Assembly: GCA_009926125.1 (NCBI GenBank)
Contig: RFPM01000003.1
Span: 1 to 64,000 of the forward strand
Direction of reading: 5' to 3'
Source of the DNA: Flavobacteriales bacterium
GTDB taxonomy: Bacteria > Bacteroidota > Bacteroidia > Flavobacteriales_D > Crocinitomicaceae
Length of the DNA: 64,000 nt
Positions 21,011 to 31,102 of the stretch are shown here, in pieces. A program made the position numbers and the translations under genes. The stretch's first letter is position 1. Every line of letters starts with the position of its first letter. The notes under the pieces are model-generated. The model made no database searches. It was not told where the DNA came from and saw only the letters and a program-made list of their open reading frames with translations.

Positions 21011-22470
21011 TACTTATTTAATTCGTTAAACATATTTTCTGTAATTTTCAAATCATCAAAATCATGACGAACACCCATAATTTCTTGGTATTTTTCATGA
21101 CCTTTTCCTGCAATCAAAATAATATCACCTGTATTTGCTAATAGAATTGCAGTCTTAATTGCTTGCTTTCTATCTTGAATTGTTATTGATTTTTGCTTTT
21201 CAATATCATCTAAACCCGCTTCCATTTCTAATAAAATAATTTCAGGGTTCTCAGTTCTTGGATTATCAGATGTGAGTAGAACATTAGTGCTTTTATCGCA
21301 GGCAATTTTTGCCATTAGCGGTCTTTTTGACTTATCACGATCTCCTCCGCACCCAATTACTGTTATTACTTTAGAAGCTCCTTTACGAATACCATTAATT
21401 GTTTTTAGCACATTTTCCAATGCATCAGGAGTATGAGCATAATCAATAATCGCTGTAATACCTTTAGCACTTTGAACGTATTGAAATCGACCCTCAACAG
21501 ATTCAAGAAGGCTCATTGTTCGCAAAACTTCAAGTTCATCTTTCTCGAGCAAAAGTGATACGCCATAAACTGCCAATAAATTATATGCATTAAATTCACC
21601 AACAAGTCGAGAATAAACTTCCTTTCCATTAATTTTTATCACCAAGCCAGTAATCTCATTCTCTATTACTTTTCCTTTAAAATCTGCTGGTGTTTTTAGA
21701 GCAAAAGTATGTTTTGAAGCAAGTGTATTTTGGAGCATTATCAACCCATTTTTATCGTCAGTATTGACAAGGGCAAAAGAAGTAGCAGGTAATAAATCAA
21801 AAAAAGTTTTTTTTACTCGGATATATTCTGAAAAAGTTTTGTGGTAATCCAAATGATCATGAGTAATATTTGTGAATACAGCACCAGAAAAATTTAATCC
21901 TGAAATTCTATTTTGATGAATTGCGTGTGAACTAACTTCCATAAAACAATGCGTGCAATTCTCAGTCACCATTTGAGCAAGCAAACGATTTAAACTTACT
22001 GGATCCGGAGTTGTATGTGTTGCAACAATATCAGTAGAACCAACTTTATTTACAACCGTTGAAATTAAACCGCATTTATATCCTAAATCTGAAAAAAGTT
22101 TATAAAGAAGAGATGTGCATGTCGTTTTCCCATTGGTTCCTGTTATACCAATAAGTTTTAATTTCTTAGAAGGATTCTCAAAAAAGTTACAAGACATTGA
22201 TGCCAATAAAGCTGAGGTATCACTTGTTTTTATGATTGTTGAATCAGATAAATCTGGAATATTGTTTTGTACAACGAAAATTCTACAGCCTTTATCGTGT
22301 GCTTGCTGAACAAATAAATGGCCGTCAGTAGCACTTCCTTTAATTGCAAAGAAAACAGAGGAAGAATTTGCCTGACGAGAATCAAAAATCAAAGACCCGA
22401 CAGGATGTTCCAAAGAACCTACAACAGATTCAGTTTTAATATTCAATAATATGTCAGACAACATCATCAT
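21010..22470 (-). CDS. murE: UDP-N-acetylmuramoyl-tripeptide synthetase
   Basis: [35 protein letters not shown] overlap with mraY. Confidence 0.96.
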   Translation of the reverse strand: MMMLSDILLNIKTESVVGSLEHPVGSLIFDSRQANSSSVFFAIKGSATDGHLFVQQAHDKGCRIFVVQNNIPDLSDSTIIKTSDTSALLASMSCNFFENPSKKLKLIGITGTNGKTTCTSLLYKLFSDLGYKCGLISTVVNKVGSTDIVATHTTPDPVSLNRLLAQMVTENCTHCFMEVSSHAIHQNRISGLNFSGAVFTNITHDHLDYHKTFSEYIRVKKTFFDLLPATSFALVNTDDKNGLIMLQNTLASKHTFALKTPADFKGKVIENEITGLVIKINGKEVYSRLVGEFNAYNLLAVYGVSLLLEKDELEVLRTMSLLESVEGRFQYVQSAKGITAIIDYAHTPDALENVLKTINGIRKGASKVITVIGCGGDRDKSKRPLMAKIACDKSTNVLLTSDNPRTENPEIILLEMEAGLDDIEKQKSITIQDRKQAIKTAILLANTGDIILIAGKGHEKYQEIMGVRHDFDDLKITENMFNELNK

Positions 22471-24572
22471 TGCAATTCTATTTTTATTAATTGACCTTTA
22501 GTTGGCAGTATTCCCGGATTCAAAGATTGTTTAGTTACAAGTCCGCAACCAGTTAATTTGACAATCAAGCCCCTACTTTCAAGAAGAAAGACAGCATCCT
22601 TAGCTGTTAGTCCAAGAACATTTGGAATTTTATCTTTAAGAATTATTTTTTTTGAGAGTTGAACAGAACCTTTTAGAGTATCGGCAGATAACCATTCGCC
22701 ATTGTAATTTAATTTATAACGAATTTGCAATTGATCTAATACAGCTATTATATCTCGTTTATTTCCTTTCTTAACAAGTGGCAAAACATTCTTTTTCTTC
22801 GCATTTTGATTGATTGCCTTGTGATAAGAAAGTGTTGATGCATAAATTTTGTTGGCAATTTCTGCAAAAACAGTTCCTGAAACCCTCGCGCCATAAATTT
22901 CCTTCTTAGGATTTGAAATTACTACGATACAAGAATAGATTGGTTTATCAGCCGGGAAATATCCTACAAATGAAGCTTGGTAAGCACTGTTTCTTTGATC
23001 GTTGTATAATTTATTTTCGCCAATTAATTTTGCTGTTCCTGTTTTTCCAGCAATTTTAAAAAGAGAGCTTTTTAAATCAGACCCAGTACCATCTGTCATG
23101 ACACCTTTTAGACAAGATTGCAGAATTTTAATAGTATTTTCAGAACAAATTTCTTCACGAAGAACAACTGGATTAAAATTCTTTACAACCTTACCATATC
23201 TCTCAATTCTTTCCACAAAAAGTGGGCGAAGCAATTTTCCTTCATTTGCTACTGCATTGTAGAATGCCAAAGTTTGAAGAGGCGTTTGTTGTAATTCGTA
23301 ACCAATTGCCATCATAGGAATAGAAAGTGCCGACCAACCCGGAGTACCAATTTTTGGGATAACTGGAAAAGCTTCTCCTTTAATCGCAACACCCAATGGC
23401 TGAGTTAAACCAAATTGCTTTAAACGTGCTAAAAACTTTTCTGGATCGTTATGATAAGTACGGTAAATAAGTTGTGCAATAACATTGGATGATTTTTCAA
23501 ATGCTTTTTGAATTGTTATGGTGCCATAGCCAATACCGTGATTGGAATCCTCTAAACGTTTCCCGGGAAAAGAATATGAGCCAACAGCAGAAACCTTATC
23601 TGTAATTTTGAATTTCCCATCTTCTAGACCAGCCATTAAAGAAGCTAACTTAAAAGTTGACCCCGGCACCTCATGAAAACCAACAGCATAATTGTAAGAC
23701 TCAGTATATGATTTATTATCATTATTTGTAAGGTTTGCAATAGCACGAATAAAGCCTGTTTTTACTTCCATCACTATTACACTTCCATGTTCAGCATCCA
23801 TATCTCTTAATTGTCTTTCTAATTCAGAATGAGCTACTTCTTGGATTTCTTTATCAATAGAGGTAATTACATTTGCTCCCTCAACTGACTCTCTTGTAAT
23901 TTGTCCCGTTTTTTTCCAACCTGTCGAAAATTTCTGTTCTAGTTCTGCGCCGTCCTCGCCTCTCAAGTATTCGTAAAATGCCCCCTCAATTCCAACTCGC
24001 TTTTCTACACCTCTATCCACGGAGTAATACCCAAGAGTTCTTCTCAATAAATTTCCATTAGGTAGTTCACGCTCAATAATCGCATCTGTATCAATTAAGC
24101 CACCCTTCATTCGTCCTATTTTGAAGATTGGTAATTTCCTTAGTCGTTTTCGCTCGTCGTTTGTGACTTTTTTCCTTATTAGTAAATAGCGTGATTTATT
24201 GGCACGTGCTTTTTGAATTGAATTAATGTATTCTCGGGCTGATTTATCAGGATACATTTTGTGAAGACCTTCTGCTAAATCTGATAATTCATCATCAAAA
24301 ACTTTTTGGTCAATAACCGTTGGATCCATGTGAATATCAAAATAGGTAACTGACGTAACTAGCGGATTCTTGTTGCGGTCTAAAATCTCCCCCATTCTAG
24401 GAATTCGATTTACTGTTCGAACAGGTATTTTTAAATCTGAGGAATCAAAAAAAGTTGAACGGCCTTCTAATTGTAAAGAAATAGTATTGTAGAGCACTGT
24501 TATCATAATAATAACAAAACCAAAATAGATGGCATAAGCCCTGTAATAAAGAAAGTTTTTCTCTTTACTCAT
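22467..24572 (-). CDS. ftsI: penicillin-binding protein / FtsI transpeptidase with C-terminal PASTA domain
   Basis: SSNVIAQLI (SxN), GKTGTAKL (KTG), PGSTFK (SxxK); PASTA-like VLGLTAKDAVFLLESRGL. Confidence 0.92.
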   Translation of the reverse strand: MSKEKNFLYYRAYAIYFGFVIIMITVLYNTISLQLEGRSTFFDSSDLKIPVRTVNRIPRMGEILDRNKNPLVTSVTYFDIHMDPTVIDQKVFDDELSDLAEGLHKMYPDKSAREYINSIQKARANKSRYLLIRKKVTNDERKRLRKLPIFKIGRMKGGLIDTDAIIERELPNGNLLRRTLGYYSVDRGVEKRVGIEGAFYEYLRGEDGAELEQKFSTGWKKTGQITRESVEGANVITSIDKEIQEVAHSELERQLRDMDAEHGSVIVMEVKTGFIRAIANLTNNDNKSYTESYNYAVGFHEVPGSTFKLASLMAGLEDGKFKITDKVSAVGSYSFPGKRLEDSNHGIGYGTITIQKAFEKSSNVIAQLIYRTYHNDPEKFLARLKQFGLTQPLGVAIKGEAFPVIPKIGTPGWSALSIPMMAIGYELQQTPLQTLAFYNAVANEGKLLRPLFVERIERYGKVVKNFNPVVLREEICSENTIKILQSCLKGVMTDGTGSDLKSSLFKIAGKTGTAKLIGENKLYNDQRNSAYQASFVGYFPADKPIYSCIVVISNPKKEIYGARVSGTVFAEIANKIYASTLSYHKAINQNAKKKNVLPLVKKGNKRDIIAVLDQLQIRYKLNYNGEWLSADTLKGSVQLSKKIILKDKIPNVLGLTAKDAVFLLESRGLIVKLTGCGLVTKQSLNPGILPTKGQLIKIELQ

Positions 24573-24969
24573 CTTTTTTCTTTTTCAAACGAATTACTTT
24601 TGTCGCATTTTTAGTCTCTTTCAATTCTCTCTTTTCTAGTCTTTCTACTAATTTGTAGCGTCTTGTAACAGTTTCTAATTTTGATTTTACCTCTATGTAT
24701 TCGGCAGCATTTTGATCGTATTCTCTCTGGGCATTATCAATGTCAACCGAAATTTGTTTTCCATAATATCCTTTTGCTATAATAAGTAGAAGCAATGCAA
24801 TTAAAAAAAAGATATAATTCAAATTATTTAACACGAATTCCTTGGTTAAAAAATCTCCATTCAATATTTGGGAAAATGCACTAGTTTTCCCCGAACGCTT
24901 TTTAGTTTCGTTCTCACTTGAAGGTGCTTGCTTATTTATATTTTTATCCTCAGTCATTCTTCTCTGCAA
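24565..24969 (-). CDS. FtsL-like cell division protein
   Basis: 134 aa, one TM plus coiled coil, located between rsmH and ftsI. Confidence 0.75.
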   Translation of the reverse strand: MQRRMTEDKNINKQAPSSENETKKRSGKTSAFSQILNGDFLTKEFVLNNLNYIFFLIALLLLIIAKGYYGKQISVDIDNAQREYDQNAAEYIEVKSKLETVTRRYKLVERLEKRELKETKNATKVIRLKKKKDE

Positions 24970-25864
24970 TTCTTAATTTTGCGCTTCTTGCGCGACTATT
25001 TAATCTAATTTCATCCTCGTCGGGAACAAGCGGATGTTTTATAAGCTCTTTAAATGGCTTTAATACATTTCCAAAGAAATCTTTCTGAATTTCACCCTCA
25101 AAAGAGCCGCGTTTCATAAAATTTTTCACCAAGCGATCTTCCAAAGAATGGTATGATATCACTACTAATCTTCCACCTGGCTTCAATAATTCACTTGATT
25201 GTAGAAGAAGTTGTTTTAAGGCATCTAATTCTTGATTGACTTCTATTCTAATTGCCTGAAAAACCTGTGCATAAAATTTATGGTCTTTAAATTTTGGGGC
25301 AAATGGCTTTAAAACAGCCATTAATTCAAAAGTTGTTTTAATTGATTTTGAGGCACGTTGACGGATAATTTCACCAGCTAAAGCACGAGAATTACTTAAT
25401 TCGCCGTAATATCGAAAAATTGAAATAAGTTTATCTTCACTATCAAGGTTCACAACTTCAAATGCAGAACGCTCTGAATTTTGGTTCATTCGCATGTCCA
25501 AAGGCGCATCTTCACGAATTGAAAATCCTCGTTCTGGCAAATCAAATTGATGCGAAGAAACGCCCAAATCTGCCAATAAGCCGTCTATAGCATCAAATTT
25601 GTGAGCCTTCAAATGATTTGATAAATAAATAAAATTTGAAGGAACAAAATAAAAATTTGGGGCTTTCCAAGTATTTTCTTTTGCAGCAGCATCTTGATCG
25701 AAAACAATTAATTTACCCTGCTCATTAATTTGCTTGAAGATTTCTTTTGCATGACCGCCACCACCGAAAGTGACATCCACATAAACACCTTCTGGCTTAA
25801 TTTCTAAACCCTGAATGCATTCCTGCAACAAAACTGGTATGTGGTACGGTATCTTTTTATCCAT
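24950..25864 (-). CDS. rsmH: 16S rRNA (cytosine(1402)-N(4))-methyltransferase
   Basis: YHIPVLLQECIQGL, VDVTFGGGGHAKEI, DLGVSSHQFD, ISYHSLEDRLVK. Confidence 0.97.
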   Translation of the reverse strand: MDKKIPYHIPVLLQECIQGLEIKPEGVYVDVTFGGGGHAKEIFKQINEQGKLIVFDQDAAAKENTWKAPNFYFVPSNFIYLSNHLKAHKFDAIDGLLADLGVSSHQFDLPERGFSIREDAPLDMRMNQNSERSAFEVVNLDSEDKLISIFRYYGELSNSRALAGEIIRQRASKSIKTTFELMAVLKPFAPKFKDHKFYAQVFQAIRIEVNQELDALKQLLLQSSELLKPGGRLVVISYHSLEDRLVKNFMKRGSFEGEIQKDFFGNVLKPFKELIKHPLVPDEDEIRLNSRARSAKLRIAEKND

Positions 25865-26312
25865 TATCCAAATCGCCCATTACATCATCCGCCAAATCAG
25901 CGAAGTCTGCCATGTTCCCTTCAATCAGATTGAAGTATTTGGATTTATCCCAGATTTCAATTCGGTCATTGTATGCAATGAGCATTACCTCTTGCACTAA
26001 CCCAACACGCTCCATAAGCGTAGTTGGGATCAATACCCGGCCAGCATTATCCAATGCTATCTGCTTTGCTCCTTGATGAAACAAACGATAAAACATTCGA
26101 TTTTTCGGCTTAAACAAGTTCATTTTTGAAAGTCGAGCACTTACCTTTTCCCATTCTGGAAGTGGATAAAGCGTCAAGCAATCCTCAAAACCTTTGTTTA
26201 ACATAAAATCACGTTGAGACGCAGGGGGAAGCTGCTTCCGTAAACCGGAAGGAAATAGAAATCGACCTTTTTCGTCCAATTTTACCTCGAATTCTCCAAC
26301 TAAACCTGCCAT
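25857..26312 (-). CDS. mraZ: division/cell wall cluster transcriptional regulator MraZ
   Basis: LVGEFEVKLDEKGRFLFPSGLRKQL, DNAGRVLIPTTL AbrB-like repeats; first gene of dcw. Confidence 0.95.
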   Translation of the reverse strand: MAGLVGEFEVKLDEKGRFLFPSGLRKQLPPASQRDFMLNKGFEDCLTLYPLPEWEKVSARLSKMNLFKPKNRMFYRLFHQGAKQIALDNAGRVLIPTTLMERVGLVQEVMLIAYNDRIEIWDKSKYFNLIEGNMADFADLADDVMGDLDNG

Positions 26313-26340
26313 AGCGTTATAATGGGTAAAAATAATGGAA

Positions 26341-26360
26341 TTTTACCACTTTTTACCACT
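26341..26360 (-). promoter_or_regulatory. 10-bp tandem repeat (AGTGGTAAAA x2), candidate MraZ box upstream of mraZ
   Basis: Plus strand TTTTACCACT TTTTACCACT; TGGTA-N5-TGGTA on the mraZ sense strand. Confidence 0.55.
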
Positions 26361-26552
26361 TAACTTTTAATTGTTCATAACTTTTAACGTTTATATCCGA
26401 AAAAGGTTGCGATACAAAGTTTAATATTTTTTTAAACTCTTTAAAAACAATAGTTTTAAGATTTGTGGGAATATGTGGTAAACTTTTTAACAATTAATGT
26501 CAATAAGTAAAGAAATTAAAATTTTGGCTTATTTTATGTCTACTTTTGCCAC

Positions 26553-27473
26553 ATGTCAAAAAATTTAAAGAGCTGGGTTCTTCTTCTAATTCTTGCTTGT
26601 ATTTGGGGGAGTTCTTTTATGCTGATGAAGAAAGGGATGTTTACTGAAAATGGTGAAAAAATATTCAGTGCGCTACAAGTGGGAAATTTAAGAATGTTAA
26701 TTGCCTCCGCCATTCTACTTCCACTTTCACTTTACAATTTAAAAAAAATAAAAAATAAAAAACAGCTTCTTTATTTATGTATTGTTGGCTTTTGCGGGAA
26801 TTTTTTTCCTGCATTTTTATTTACCTATGCAGAAACTGAAGTCTCATCTGGTTTTGCAGGGATGCTTAATAGCTTTACTCCTATCTTTACGCTAGTACTT
26901 GGCTTTGTACTGTTTTTGAATCGCATGACAAAATTTCAAGTTGTAGGAACGATAATTGGAACTATCGGCATTTATTTTTTAATTACTTCAGGAAAAAATG
27001 TGTCATTTAAAGGAGACTGGAGTCATATTTTTGCGATTATTCTAGCAACTTTTTTATACGGCCTAAGCTTGAATACAATTAAATATAAATTGCAGGACTT
27101 ATCAGCTGCAGAAATAACTTCCTTGGGCTTTCTCCTTGTTTTTTTACCATCTCTTTTTGGTTTCTTTTTTCTCAATACAGCTAGTGTTTTTTTAGAAAAC
27201 TCAGAAGCAATGAATGGCTTTTCTGCAATTGCAATTCTTGCAATTGTAGGAACGGCACTTGCAGTATTTCTTTTTAATGGTATTATTCGAATTTCTTCAG
27301 CTCTTTTTGCAAGTGGAGTAACTTATTTTATTCCAATTGTAGCGATAATAATTGGTTTTTATTATGGTGAAACGATCTCAAATTGGCAAATCTTAGCAAT
27401 GTTCATTGTTCTAATCGGTGTTGTTTTAGCTAATTATGGAGCAAAACTATTTTCTAGAAGCAAGAAAACATAA
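26553..27473 (+). CDS. EamA/DMT family transporter
   Basis: 10-TM architecture, IWGSSFMLMK N-terminal motif. Confidence 0.88.
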   Translation: MSKNLKSWVLLLILACIWGSSFMLMKKGMFTENGEKIFSALQVGNLRMLIASAILLPLSLYNLKKIKNKKQLLYLCIVGFCGNFFPAFLFTYAETEVSSGFAGMLNSFTPIFTLVLGFVLFLNRMTKFQVVGTIIGTIGIYFLITSGKNVSFKGDWSHIFAIILATFLYGLSLNTIKYKLQDLSAAEITSLGFLLVFLPSLFGFFFLNTASVFLENSEAMNGFSAIAILAIVGTALAVFLFNGIIRISSALFASGVTYFIPIVAIIIGFYYGETISNWQILAMFIVLIGVVLANYGAKLFSRSKKT

Positions 27474-27478
27474 AAAAG

Positions 27479-27509
27479 TTTGTTGTAAAAGAATAAAATT
27501 GTATCTTTG
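27479..27509 (+). promoter_or_regulatory. Bacteroidota-type promoter upstream of rplU
   Basis: TTTG (27479-27482), N19, TATCTTTG (27502-27509), matching TTTG/TAnnTTTG consensus. Confidence 0.6.
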
Positions 27510-27550
27510 CAATCCTAATTTTAGGGACTAATAAATAAAAATAAGCTATT

Positions 27551-27862
27551 ATGTACGCAATTGTAGAGATAGCAGGGCAGCAGTTTAAAGTGCAAAAAGA
27601 CCAAAAGGTTTATGTACATCGATTAGCAGCAGAAGTTGGTTCAAAACTTACATTTGACCGCATTTTGTTGATTGATAACGATGGAAAAATCAACGTTGGC
27701 GCCCCGGCTATAGAAGGTGCAAAAATCACCGCAGAAGTAAATGATCACGTGAAAGGTGACAAAGTAATCGTTTTCAAAAAGAAACGAAGAAAAGGTTATA
27801 AAAAACGAAATGGTCACCGTCAACAATTTACATCTATTACAATTAAAACAATAAAAGCATAA
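27551..27862 (+). CDS. rplU: 50S ribosomal protein L21
   Basis: [25 protein letters not shown]. Confidence 0.98.
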   Translation: MYAIVEIAGQQFKVQKDQKVYVHRLAAEVGSKLTFDRILLIDNDGKINVGAPAIEGAKITAEVNDHVKGDKVIVFKKKRRKGYKKRNGHRQQFTSITIKTIKA

Positions 27863-27900
27863 ATTAACCTTCCCTATTTTTAGGAAAAAAATAAAAAACA

Positions 27901-28170
27901 ATGGCACATAAAAAAGGAGCTGGTAGTTCAAAAAACGGAAGAGAATCTCATAGCAAACGTCTTGGCGTAAAAATCTTTGGGGGGCAAGCTGCAATTGCAG
28001 GAAATATTATTGTTCGTCAACGAGGAACACATCATCACCCAGGATCCAACGTAGGAATAGGTAAAGATCACACTCTATTTGCTCTTACTGATGGACTTGT
28101 AGAATTTCGCAAGAAGAAAGACAATAGATCTTTTGTTTCAATTGTTCCATTAGAGACAGCTCAAGCATAA
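27901..28170 (+). CDS. rpmA: 50S ribosomal protein L27
   Basis: [24 protein letters not shown]. Confidence 0.98.
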   Translation: MAHKKGAGSSKNGRESHSKRLGVKIFGGQAAIAGNIIVRQRGTHHHPGSNVGIGKDHTLFALTDGLVEFRKKKDNRSFVSIVPLETAQA

Positions 28171-28191
28171 GATAAAATTCTATAAAATTTG

Positions 28192-28225
28192 AAAGGTCGC
28201 AATCATTGGTTAGCGGCCTTTTTTA
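28192..28225 (+). terminator. rho-independent terminator after rpmA
   Basis: AAAGGTCGC ... GCGGCCTTT (one G-T pair) followed by T-run. Confidence 0.8.
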
Positions 28226-28310
28226 ATGCCAAAAACTTCTTCTCAAACAAATAAATTTGAACTATTAAAGTTCATAATGCTTAACTTTACTTCAAAATTA
28301 AAGACCCATA

Positions 28311-29927
28311 ATGCTAGAACTAACTCGTTTGAAATGTTACTTGCTTTCACTATTAAGTGGAGTCTTAATGATTCTTTGCTTCCCTTTTACTGGAAGTTTA
28401 ACAATTTTGGTTTTCATTTCATGGGTGCCTCTTTTACTTGTAGAAGATTTTATACAAGTTGAAAAAAAGAAATCAGCTCTTGTTTTTTTATTTGCTTTCA
28501 TTACGTTTTTAATTTACAATATCGGAACGACATGGTGGGTTTGCAATGCTAGTTTTAATGGAGGAGTTGCAGCTATAATTGCTAATTCGTTCTTGATGTC
28601 CATTACGTTCCAAGCATTTCATTTTGCAAAAAAACATATCGGCAGAAAACAGGGTTATCTTTCCTTAATCTTTCTTTGGATTGGATTTGAGTATCTCCAT
28701 TTTAATTGGGATATTTCATGGCCTTGGCTGGCATTAGGAAATGTTTTTTCAGTTCGAACTAGCTGGATACAATGGTATGAATTTACTGGAGTTCATGGTG
28801 GTACTATTTGGATTTTAATTCTAAATGTTTTAATATTTAGATGTCTAAAGCAGTATTTTAATAACGGCAAGAAATTTCTTCCACTAACGAAACAATTTAT
28901 TGTGATTGGATTTATTTTACTAATACCAATAATAAGTTCATTCTTTATCAGATTTAGTGGTGGCCCTGTAGGGAAAGATGGTACAGATTATAAAGTTGTA
29001 ATTGTTCAACCAAATATAGATCCATACAACGAGAAATTTGCTCTCAATTCAAGTGTAGAGACTCAACTTAGTAAGTTTTTTCAATTAGCAGAGAAAAAAT
29101 ACGCAAGTGATGTAGACTTACTACTCGGACCAGAAACGGCAATAAGCACAGGATTTGTAGAGTCAAATATAAAGAATGAAGGTTTTTTTAAGTACCTCTC
29201 TTTAAAAGGGAACAAATGGAAAAACACAAATTTTTTAATTGGGGCTTCTACCTTCGGTCTTTTTAAATCTAAGAAATCAAATGCTTCATTTCCTTTGCCA
29301 AACGGTGGGTTTTACGAAAACTATAATACTTCTCTGCTTTTAACCTCAGACAAGAAAATTGACTTTATTCATAAATCAAAGTTAGTGCCGGGAGCAGAAA
29401 TAATTCCTTTTTCATCTTATCTTCCCTTTTTAGAAAAACTTGCATTAAGCAATGGCGGGACATCAGGAACTTTAGGAGTTGAAGATTCTCCAAATATTTT
29501 TAAAACACAAAAAACAAGTATCGCTCCTGTTATCTGCTACGAATCAATTTACGGTGAATTTACAGCAAACCAAGTAAGACAGGGAGCAGAGCTTTTGTGT
29601 GTATTGACAAATGATGGTTGGTGGGGAGATACTCCCGGTTATAAACAGCACTTTAGTTTTTCACGACTAAGAGCTATCGAAACAAGACGTTGGGTTATAC
29701 GCTCAGCAAATACAGGAACTAGTGGAATAATTAATGAGTATGGAGATGTTATAGCAGAGACACACTATTGGAAACCAGCAGTTCTCTCAGCTACGATTCC
29801 TCTTTTAAAAACTCAAACTATTTTTAGTCAACAGGGCGATTATATTGGAAGGAGTTTTTCTTTTGTGGCTTTACTAATTATTCTCTTTGCATTTTCAAAA
29901 AAGCTCAAGAATAAATTATCAAAATAA
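28311..29927 (+). CDS. lnt: apolipoprotein N-acyltransferase
   Basis: Nitrilase-type triad segments GPETAIS, HKSKLVPGAE, VICYES plus N-terminal TM domain. Confidence 0.92.
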   Translation: MLELTRLKCYLLSLLSGVLMILCFPFTGSLTILVFISWVPLLLVEDFIQVEKKKSALVFLFAFITFLIYNIGTTWWVCNASFNGGVAAIIANSFLMSITFQAFHFAKKHIGRKQGYLSLIFLWIGFEYLHFNWDISWPWLALGNVFSVRTSWIQWYEFTGVHGGTIWILILNVLIFRCLKQYFNNGKKFLPLTKQFIVIGFILLIPIISSFFIRFSGGPVGKDGTDYKVVIVQPNIDPYNEKFALNSSVETQLSKFFQLAEKKYASDVDLLLGPETAISTGFVESNIKNEGFFKYLSLKGNKWKNTNFLIGASTFGLFKSKKSNASFPLPNGGFYENYNTSLLLTSDKKIDFIHKSKLVPGAEIIPFSSYLPFLEKLALSNGGTSGTLGVEDSPNIFKTQKTSIAPVICYESIYGEFTANQVRQGAELLCVLTNDGWWGDTPGYKQHFSFSRLRAIETRRWVIRSANTGTSGIINEYGDVIAETHYWKPAVLSATIPLLKTQTIFSQQGDYIGRSFSFVALLIILFAFSKKLKNKLSK

Positions 29928-29952
29928 TTTTATAGAACTCGATTTTATTTTC

Positions 29953-30894
29953 TTAAGAAATTTTAACCTTATCTAACATTGTCTTAACAATTGCTTTTAA
30001 ATCAAATGTATGTTTCCAATTCCAATCATTTTGAGCATGCGTTTCGTCAATGGAATTAGGCCAGCTGTCAGCAATTGCTTGACGAAAATCTGGCTCGTAA
30101 TTGATGTTAAAATTTGGTAATTCTTTTCGGATTTCTTCAGCAAGTTCTTTTGGTGTAAAACTAATTCCTCCTAAATTATAACTCGAACGGATTTTAACTT
30201 TTTCAGTAGGTGCAGCCATTAAATCAATAGTTGCCTTAATTGCATCATCCATAAACATCATAGGAAGTGCCGTATTTTCACTAAGAAAACAAGTGAATGG
30301 AACACCCTCTTTTGCTTTATAAAATATATCTACTGCATAATCTGTCGTGCCGCCACCTGGTAAACTTTTGTATGAGATTAATCCTGGATAACGAAGACTA
30401 CGGACATCTACATTGAATCTATTGAAATAATATTCACACCAACGCTCACCTGCTTGCTTTGAAATTCCATAGACTGTTGATGGTTCCATTACAGTATATT
30501 GAGGAGTATTGTCCAATGGAGTTGTCGGCCCAAATACTGCAATTGAACTCGGCCAAAAGATTTTTTTTACATATCCTTCTTTTGCTAAATCTAAAATAGT
30601 AAACAATCCTTCCATATTAAGTTTCCATGCGAAATCTGGTTTTCGTTCTGCAGTAGCAGAAAGTAGCGCAGCAAGTAAATAAACTTCTTGAATTGAATTT
30701 GATATAATGAACTCACGAATATCCTCGCGATCTATAATATCCATTTTTTGGTACGGACCATTTGCTATAAGCGCAGGACATTCATCCTTAATATCAGTTG
30801 CAAATACTTCAGTTACTCCATATTTTTTGCGCAATTCTATTACTAATTCTATTCCAATTTGACCGCAAGCGCCAATAACAATAATTTTAGGCAT
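29953..30894 (-). CDS. NAD-dependent epimerase/dehydratase, likely L-threonine 3-dehydrogenase
   Basis: IGACGQIGIELVIELR, YGISKQAGERWCEYY; SDR-type threonine dehydrogenase features (PGGGTTDYAVDIF). Confidence 0.82.
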   Translation of the reverse strand: MPKIIVIGACGQIGIELVIELRKKYGVTEVFATDIKDECPALIANGPYQKMDIIDREDIREFIISNSIQEVYLLAALLSATAERKPDFAWKLNMEGLFTILDLAKEGYVKKIFWPSSIAVFGPTTPLDNTPQYTVMEPSTVYGISKQAGERWCEYYFNRFNVDVRSLRYPGLISYKSLPGGGTTDYAVDIFYKAKEGVPFTCFLSENTALPMMFMDDAIKATIDLMAAPTEKVKIRSSYNLGGISFTPKELAEEIRKELPNFNINYEPDFRQAIADSWPNSIDETHAQNDWNWKHTFDLKAIVKTMLDKVKIS

Positions 30895-31102
30895 ATATTT
30901 ATTTCTCTTAATACAAAATTAACTTTCTGAATTCATTTTTAGAGCTAAAAAATAAAAATTATCACCCCGAATACAAAAAGCTTATTTAGATGACTTATTT
31001 TAGTGAATTGATTTTCTTAAATTTGTAGTAACTAGGATCAAATAATTGAATAGTAATTATAGCAAGAAGAATAATTCAACTAGCACTTTAAAACTAAATA
31101 CA

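Noticed and set aside
10848-26312. Absence of murF and ddl from the dcw cluster as an anomaly
   Set aside because: Gene order is otherwise canonical for Bacteroidota, where murF/ddl are often located elsewhere; not evidence of loss.
28226-28462. 78-aa ORF before/overlapping lnt
   Set aside because: Mostly overlaps the well-supported lnt start region in another frame and has no recognisable domain.
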